Source: Rikenellaceae bacterium (lineage in GTDB: Bacteria; Bacteroidota; Bacteroidia; Bacteroidales; UBA932). Taken from it: a DNA stretch of 35,571 bases. Location: the NCBI GenBank assembly GCA_900769905.1, contig CAAGIL010000132.1, positions 1-35,571 of the forward strand, read 5' to 3'. Both the position numbers and the translations under genes were made by a program. The notes under the pieces are model-generated. The model was given only the letters and a program-made list of their open reading frames with translations, did not search any database and was not told the origin of the DNA. This document shows, in pieces, positions 31,467 through 35,571 of the stretch. Position 1 is the stretch's first letter; each line of letters opens with the position of its first letter.

Positions 31467-32226
31467 AAGAAGTAGCTGGGCTCTGCCTTATTTCATATTT
31501 CTGGTGATGTTCGTGGTGCTGCCGCTGCTGCTGGTGCTCGTATATGCCCTGCAGGACGGTTCCGGCCACTTCACCTTCGCGAACGTGACCAAGTTCTTCA
31601 CGGATTCAGATGCCCTCAACACCTTTGCCGTGTCCATAGAGGTTGCCATCGAGACGACCCTGCTGTGCATACTCATAGGCTATCCTGCGGCCTGGATACT
31701 TGCAAACAAGGACCTGAACCGCAGCGCTGTGACTATAGTGCTGTTCATAATGCCTATGTGGATCAATGCCCTTATGCGCACCCTGGCTACCGCCGAGCTT
31801 TTCAATGTCTTCGGCATAAGCCTGGGAAAAGGCACCTTGCTCTACGGTATGGTCTATGACTACCTGCCGTTTATGATTTATCCTATCTACAATGTGCTCA
31901 ACAAGATGGACAAGTCATACGCGGAGGCCGCCCAGGACCTGGGTGCCACGCCGTGGAAGGTGTTCTGGAAGGTGATAGTCCCGCTTTCAATGCCGGGTGT
32001 CGCCAGCGGAGTGCTGATGGTATTCATGCCGACGGTGAGCACCTTCGCCATTTCGGAGTTCCTCACCAACAACAAGATAAAGCTCTTCGGTACCATCATC
32101 CAGGAGAACATCAACTCTTCGATGTGGAACTACGGTGCGGCTTTGTCCCTCATCATGTTGATAATCATAGGCCTTACCAGCTTTATGCAGGGCGGCCGCA
32201 AAGAGGCTGAAGGAGGGCTTGTATAA
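31459..32226 (+). CDS. potB: Spermidine/putrescine ABC transporter permease PotB
   Basis: A 255-residue inner-membrane permease with about six helices. The cytoplasmic EAA loop is clear (YAEAAQDLGATPWKVFWKVIVPLSMPGV), which docks on PotA. It overlaps potA by 8 bases upstream and shares one base with the potC start (TAATG), so translation is coupled along the operon. Confidence 0.93.
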   Translation: MNKRSSWALPYFIFLVMFVVLPLLLVLVYALQDGSGHFTFANVTKFFTDSDALNTFAVSIEVAIETTLLCILIGYPAAWILANKDLNRSAVTIVLFIMPMWINALMRTLATAELFNVFGISLGKGTLLYGMVYDYLPFMIYPIYNVLNKMDKSYAEAAQDLGATPWKVFWKVIVPLSMPGVASGVLMVFMPTVSTFAISEFLTNNKIKLFGTIIQENINSSMWNYGAALSLIMLIIIGLTSFMQGGRKEAEGGLV

Positions 32227-33029
32227 TGAAGAAGTTTTTTGCACAGGCTTATATATGGGTGCTGCTGATACTGCTTTACGCCCCTATAATATTCATAGCC
32301 ATTTTCTCCTTCACGGAGAGCAAGGTTCTGGGCAACTGGACGGGCTTCTCGACCCAGTTGTACTCCAACCTCTTCACGGGTGACATGCAAGGCACGGGAA
32401 CCCTGATTTCCGCGGTGAAAAATACGCTCGTAATCGCACTCATTGCAGCCGGCGTATCCACCCTGCTCGGGACCCTCGCCGCCATAGGCATACACAATCT
32501 GCGCGGACGCAAGCGCCAGGTGATGAGCTTCCTGAACAATATCCCGATGATCAATCCTGACATCATCACCGGTGTGTCGCTCTTCCTGCTCTTCGTCTTT
32601 CTGCACGTGAGCCAGGGTTATGTCACCGTGGTGCTGGCGCATATCACCTTCTGCACCCCGTATGTGGTGCTCAGCGTGCTGCCGAAGCTCACGAGCATGA
32701 ACCCCAATGTGTACGAGGCAGCCCTCGACCTGGGTGCGACTCCGGCACAGGCTCTGCGCAAGGTGCTGGTGCCCCTGCTCAGGCCCGGCATGATTTCCGG
32801 CTTCATCCTGGCATTCACGATGTCCCTGGACGACTTTGCCGTGACCTTCTTCACCCGAGGCACCGTGGGCCTGGACACCCTGTCCACCTACATCTACACC
32901 GATGCCCGCAAGGGAGGACTTACCCCGGAGTTCAGACCGCTCATAACCATTATGTTCCTGACGGTCCTGATTCTCCTTATCATAATCAATATCAGACAGA
33001 TGCGTTTATCTAAAAACCAAAACCGATAA
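32226..33029 (+). CDS. potC: Spermidine/putrescine ABC transporter permease PotC
   Basis: A 267-residue inner-membrane permease that pairs with PotB. The EAA loop is YEAALDLGATPAQALRKVLVPLLRPGM and the following MSLDDFAVTFF stretch is typical of PotC. The start codon overlaps the potB stop. The potD ATG follows the stop after a single base. Confidence 0.93.
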   Translation: MKKFFAQAYIWVLLILLYAPIIFIAIFSFTESKVLGNWTGFSTQLYSNLFTGDMQGTGTLISAVKNTLVIALIAAGVSTLLGTLAAIGIHNLRGRKRQVMSFLNNIPMINPDIITGVSLFLLFVFLHVSQGYVTVVLAHITFCTPYVVLSVLPKLTSMNPNVYEAALDLGATPAQALRKVLVPLLRPGMISGFILAFTMSLDDFAVTFFTRGTVGLDTLSTYIYTDARKGGLTPEFRPLITIMFLTVLILLIIINIRQMRLSKNQNR

Positions 33030-33030
33030 A

Positions 33031-34323
33031 ATGAAGAAGTTTTTTGCAATCCTGGCGGCAGCGCTTATGCTCTGCGCCTGCTCCGAAGACAGGAGTCATA
33101 TACTTAAAGTGTACAACTGGGCCGACTACATTGACGAGGCCCTCTTAGGGGAGTTCGAGCAGTGGTATGAGGAACAGACCGGCGAGCCTGTGAAGATCAT
33201 CTACCAGACCTTCGACATCAATGAGACCATGCTCTCCAAGATTGAGCTCGGACACGAGGACTACGACGTGGTCTGCCCGTCGGACTACATCATCGAGCGT
33301 ATGCTCAGCAGCGACCTTCTCCTGCCTATGGACAAGAACTTCGGCGACACTCCGGACTATACGGTGAACGTGGCTCCCTACATCACATCCTGCTTTGACA
33401 AGATTGAGGGCCACGGGAAGAATGCAAACGACTACTCAGTCGCCTATATGTGGGGCACCACCGGCATCATCTACAATCCGAAGTATGTCACTGACGAGGA
33501 GGCGTCCACATGGGAAGTGCTCCGCAACCCGAAATTCGCAGGAAAAATCCTTATGAAGGACGCGTTCAGGGATGTGTATACCTCCATCCTCATCGCAATA
33601 AACAAGGACGAGATTGCGTCCGGCGAGAAGGATATCAACACCATTTCCTATGATGCCAGCGACGAGTCAATAGCCGAGGTTGAGGCTTACCTCAACTCCT
33701 TCAGGGATGCAGTGGCAGGCTGGGAGGCCGATTTCGGCAAGGAGCAGATGACAAAGGAGCGCGCGTGGATCAACCTTTCCTGGAGCGGAGATGCCCAGTG
33801 GGCAATCGACGAGGCTGCAGAAATGGGAGTCGAGCTCCGCTATTCCGTGCCGAAAGAAGGCAGCACTGTCTGGTTCGACGGCTGGGTGATACCGAAATAT
33901 GCGAAAAACGTAAAGGCGGCGAGCTACTTCATCAATTTCATGTGCAAGCCTGAGAACGCTGTACGCAATATGGACGTGATAGGTTATGTGAGCGCCAATG
34001 GCGGAAAGGAGATACTCGAAGCGATGTGCGATCCTGAGCAGTTCGAGCCTATAGACGCAAGCTACCTCTTCGGCGAGGGTGCGGAGTCAGTATGCCTGAA
34101 TCCGATTATGTACCCGGACGCATCCGTGATTGCGCGCTGCGGCATGCTTCACGACAACGGGGAGCGTACCGGTGCTCTTCTGGAGATGTGGTCACGCGTA
34201 AAGGGTGACAGTGCCAATGTGATGACTTACGTCATCGTGGGTGCCCTTGTGCTCGTGCTCGTGGTGGCAATTGCCCTCAGGATGAGAGGTTCCAGGCGCA
34301 AGAAGCACTCCCGTCGCAGATAA
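33031..34323 (+). CDS. potD: Polyamine-binding lipoprotein PotD with C-terminal membrane anchor
   Basis: A 430-residue substrate-binding protein of the SBP type 1 polyamine group. The lipobox LCAC (Cys17) follows the signal, then LKVYNWADYIDEALLGEFEQ, the usual PotD start. YMWGTTGIIYNP, WINLSWSGDAQWA and VWFDGWVIPKYAKN line the polyamine pocket. At the C-terminus, residues about 398-417 (VMTYVIVGALVLVLVVAIAL) form a membrane segment followed by a basic tail RMRGSRRKKHSRRR, which E. coli PotD lacks. The protein would thus be held at both ends. It is the last gene of the porin-potABCD operon. Confidence 0.92.
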   Translation: MKKFFAILAAALMLCACSEDRSHILKVYNWADYIDEALLGEFEQWYEEQTGEPVKIIYQTFDINETMLSKIELGHEDYDVVCPSDYIIERMLSSDLLLPMDKNFGDTPDYTVNVAPYITSCFDKIEGHGKNANDYSVAYMWGTTGIIYNPKYVTDEEASTWEVLRNPKFAGKILMKDAFRDVYTSILIAINKDEIASGEKDINTISYDASDESIAEVEAYLNSFRDAVAGWEADFGKEQMTKERAWINLSWSGDAQWAIDEAAEMGVELRYSVPKEGSTVWFDGWVIPKYAKNVKAASYFINFMCKPENAVRNMDVIGYVSANGGKEILEAMCDPEQFEPIDASYLFGEGAESVCLNPIMYPDASVIARCGMLHDNGERTGALLEMWSRVKGDSANVMTYVIVGALVLVLVVAIALRMRGSRRKKHSRRR

Positions 34324-34327
34324 TTGT

Positions 34328-34335
34328 TATATTTG
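34328..34335 (+). promoter_or_regulatory. -7-like box at the potD/UbiA junction
   Basis: TATATTTG is an exact TAnnTTTG just after the potD stop and only 5 bases before the ATG at 34341. No -33 box is seen. If active it would give a leaderless or nearly leaderless transcript. Confidence 0.3.
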
Positions 34336-34340
34336 TGCCT

Positions 34341-35393
34341 ATGGTGGAAAATACTGAAAAGAACAGCCTCAGGCAATGGATGGCAAACGCCCGCTCTTCG
34401 TCTCTGGCGCAGAGCGGGATGCCTGCTTGTCTGGCTGTGGTGCTTGCCCTGGGGCAGGGGCATTTCAGCCTGTTGCTGTCTGCGCTTGCCGTGCTTGGGG
34501 TGATGAGTGCCCATCTGGGAATGAATCTTGCGGACGACTATTTCGACTACAAGGCTGATATGCTTTCCGACAGGGACAAGGTTCTCAGGCAGGGCTTCAG
34601 GGCAATGATGGTGAAGTACCCTTACCTCACCGACGGCTCCCAGACACCGAAGACCCTGCTTCGCGCCATCATTTATTTCCTGCTTTTCGCAGTGGGATGC
34701 GGAGCGGTGATTTTCTGCCTCAGGACTGTGGACAGGGGACTTTTCGGGGCGGACGGAAGCTGGTGGATAGTGGCAATTGCCTGCGTGTGCTGTTTCCTTG
34801 GCATTTTCTATTCGGCACCTCCGCTGAAACTCGCTTACCGTGGTTTGGGCGAGCCGGTAATAGGACTGATTTTCGGACCCCTGCTGATGATGGGGGTGTA
34901 TTATTCCGCCTGCGGCACCATAAACCCCGAGGTGGTGTGGATTTCCATCCCTGTGGGCTTGCTTGTGCTCAACATACTCTTTACTCACAGCTTTGTGGAA
35001 AGGGCCAGCGATGCCGCCTCCAACAAGATGACTCTCGCGCGCCTGCTCGGCAGCAACAGGAACAATATGATTGCCGCCCTGGCAATCAATTTCCTGCCTT
35101 TCGTGATGGTTGCCGTTGCCGTAGCCATTGGCAGCGTGCACCCGGCTTATCTTGCCGTGCTGCTGATGATTCCGCGCTCGGTATGGCTCTGCCGCTCCCT
35201 TGCGGACTTCAACCGCGGCAATACTGGTGTTCCGGAAAAGCCTCTGCGCTGGCTGGGACCTATGCGTGAATGGGAACCGGTGCGCGCCGCCGGGGCTGAT
35301 TTCTTCCTGATGCGCTGGCTCACTGCCCGCAACATACTCAGCGGCTTCTGCCTCATTACCTTGATTGTGAGGCTCTTGCTGATTTTATTTTGA
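34341..35393 (+). CDS. UbiA-family prenyltransferase (MenA-like)
   Basis: A 350-residue integral membrane enzyme. NLADDYFDYKAD is the first Asp-rich motif that binds prenyl diphosphate through magnesium; SAPPLKLAYRGLGEP is the conserved loop. The second Asp-rich region, expected near FVERASDAASNKMTLARLLG, is weaker than in standard MenA, which has a DxxxD there. MenA would attach a polyprenyl chain to dihydroxynaphthoate for menaquinone, but the altered motif and the radical SAM neighbour leave room for another acceptor. The start at 34341 gives the usual N-terminal SLRQWMANARSSSL stretch. Confidence 0.75.
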   Translation: MVENTEKNSLRQWMANARSSSLAQSGMPACLAVVLALGQGHFSLLLSALAVLGVMSAHLGMNLADDYFDYKADMLSDRDKVLRQGFRAMMVKYPYLTDGSQTPKTLLRAIIYFLLFAVGCGAVIFCLRTVDRGLFGADGSWWIVAIACVCCFLGIFYSAPPLKLAYRGLGEPVIGLIFGPLLMMGVYYSACGTINPEVVWISIPVGLLVLNILFTHSFVERASDAASNKMTLARLLGSNRNNMIAALAINFLPFVMVAVAVAIGSVHPAYLAVLLMIPRSVWLCRSLADFNRGNTGVPEKPLRWLGPMREWEPVRAAGADFFLMRWLTARNILSGFCLITLIVRLLLILF

Positions 35394-35411
35394 TATACAA
35401 ACACTTTCGAT

Positions 35412-35571
35412 ATGAGCAAGTTTTCGCAGTTCCTATATCTTCCTTTCTGGTGGCTGAGAGCAGCTTTCGGCAGCAAGAAGCCTCTCCAGAGCGTAATCTT
35501 CATCTCTGACAGGTGCAATCTCAGCTGCAAGCACTGCAGCGTCTATAACCACGAGTTTCCCAACGACAAGA
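35412..35571 (+). CDS. Radical SAM protein, N-terminal fragment
   Basis: The gene opens with ATG at 35412 and runs off the window after 53 codons. CNLSCKHC is the CxxxCxxC site for the 4Fe-4S cluster and AdoMet. Before it lies FSQFLYLPFWWLRAAFGSKKPLQSVIFISDR, with a hydrophobic opening. It follows the UbiA-family gene by 18 bases and is probably co-transcribed. The subfamily and substrate cannot be seen from this fragment. Confidence 0.8.
   Translation, partial: MSKFSQFLYLPFWWLRAAFGSKKPLQSVIFISDRCNLSCKHCSVYNHEFPNDK

Noticed and set aside
32226..33048. Identical first 18 bases of potC and potD (both encode MKKFFA)
   Set aside because: Short, codon-level resemblance of two signal or helix starts; similarity ends at once, so it is probably chance or local gene conversion of no clear meaning.
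1..35571. CRISPR array, insertion sequence, integrase, prophage or rRNA
   Set aside because: I looked for regular repeats, transposase or integrase motifs and rRNA signatures and found none.

Overview
The window looks like a chromosomal segment of a Bacteroidales bacterium. Many genes are preceded by the Bacteroidetes promoter (-33 TTTG, about 19 bases, -7 TAnnTTTG). The gene set also fits: DUF3467, a kbl/tdh pair, a long PotA with an extended C-terminus, C10 peptidase, GH31 with an inserted domain, and lipoproteins. I cannot name the genus. Most genes are moderately GC-rich; the block at about 25.4-27.5 kb is visibly more AT-rich.

Layout. 0-4.5 kb: the 3' end of an ammonium transporter; an inward-facing AlbA_2/ATPase-fold regulator flanked by duplicated scraps of its neighbours; a lipoprotein of the choloylglycine hydrolase (Ntn) family; and a DUF418 membrane protein closed by a strong terminator. 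4.5-7.3 kb, minus strand: a tightly packed run DUF3467 - kdsC - maf - RluA-type pseudouridine synthase. 7.3-10.5 kb: valS and luxS. 10.5-14.3 kb: a small membrane protein, ridA, tcdA, and the divergent threonine-catabolic pair kbl/tdh. 14.3-19.4 kb: a CPA2 antiporter with a potentially structured 5' leader, divergent from a Na/Pi cotransporter with a PhoU-like tail, followed by a LiaF-like membrane protein. 19.4-19.9 kb: a YefM/YoeB toxin-antitoxin pair with a recognisable operator. 20-22.1 kb: a phospholipid operon (CDP-alcohol phosphatidyltransferase, then cardiolipin synthase). 22.2-25.4 kb: rubrerythrin and a secreted GH31 enzyme. 25.4-27.5 kb: an AT-rich two-gene unit (C10 cysteine protease lipoprotein plus an unknown lipoprotein) beside tRNA-Phe. 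27.8-29 kb: a MalY-type aminotransferase. 29-34.3 kb: an outer-membrane beta-barrel candidate followed by potABCD. 34.3 kb to the end: a UbiA-family prenyltransferase and the start of a radical SAM protein.

Most of the window is ordinary core genome. The points most worth a second look are: (i) the leader of the CPA2 antiporter, with two hairpins whose loops are complementary; (ii) the AlbA_2 gene sitting between a duplicated amt/choloylglycine-hydrolase junction, with each copy decayed in a complementary way; (iii) a 21-base motif shared by two promoters 16.6 kb apart; (iv) a 24-base exact copy of the end of cls beside tRNA-Phe at the edge of the AT-rich protease unit. I see no CRISPR array, insertion sequence, integrase or rRNA.
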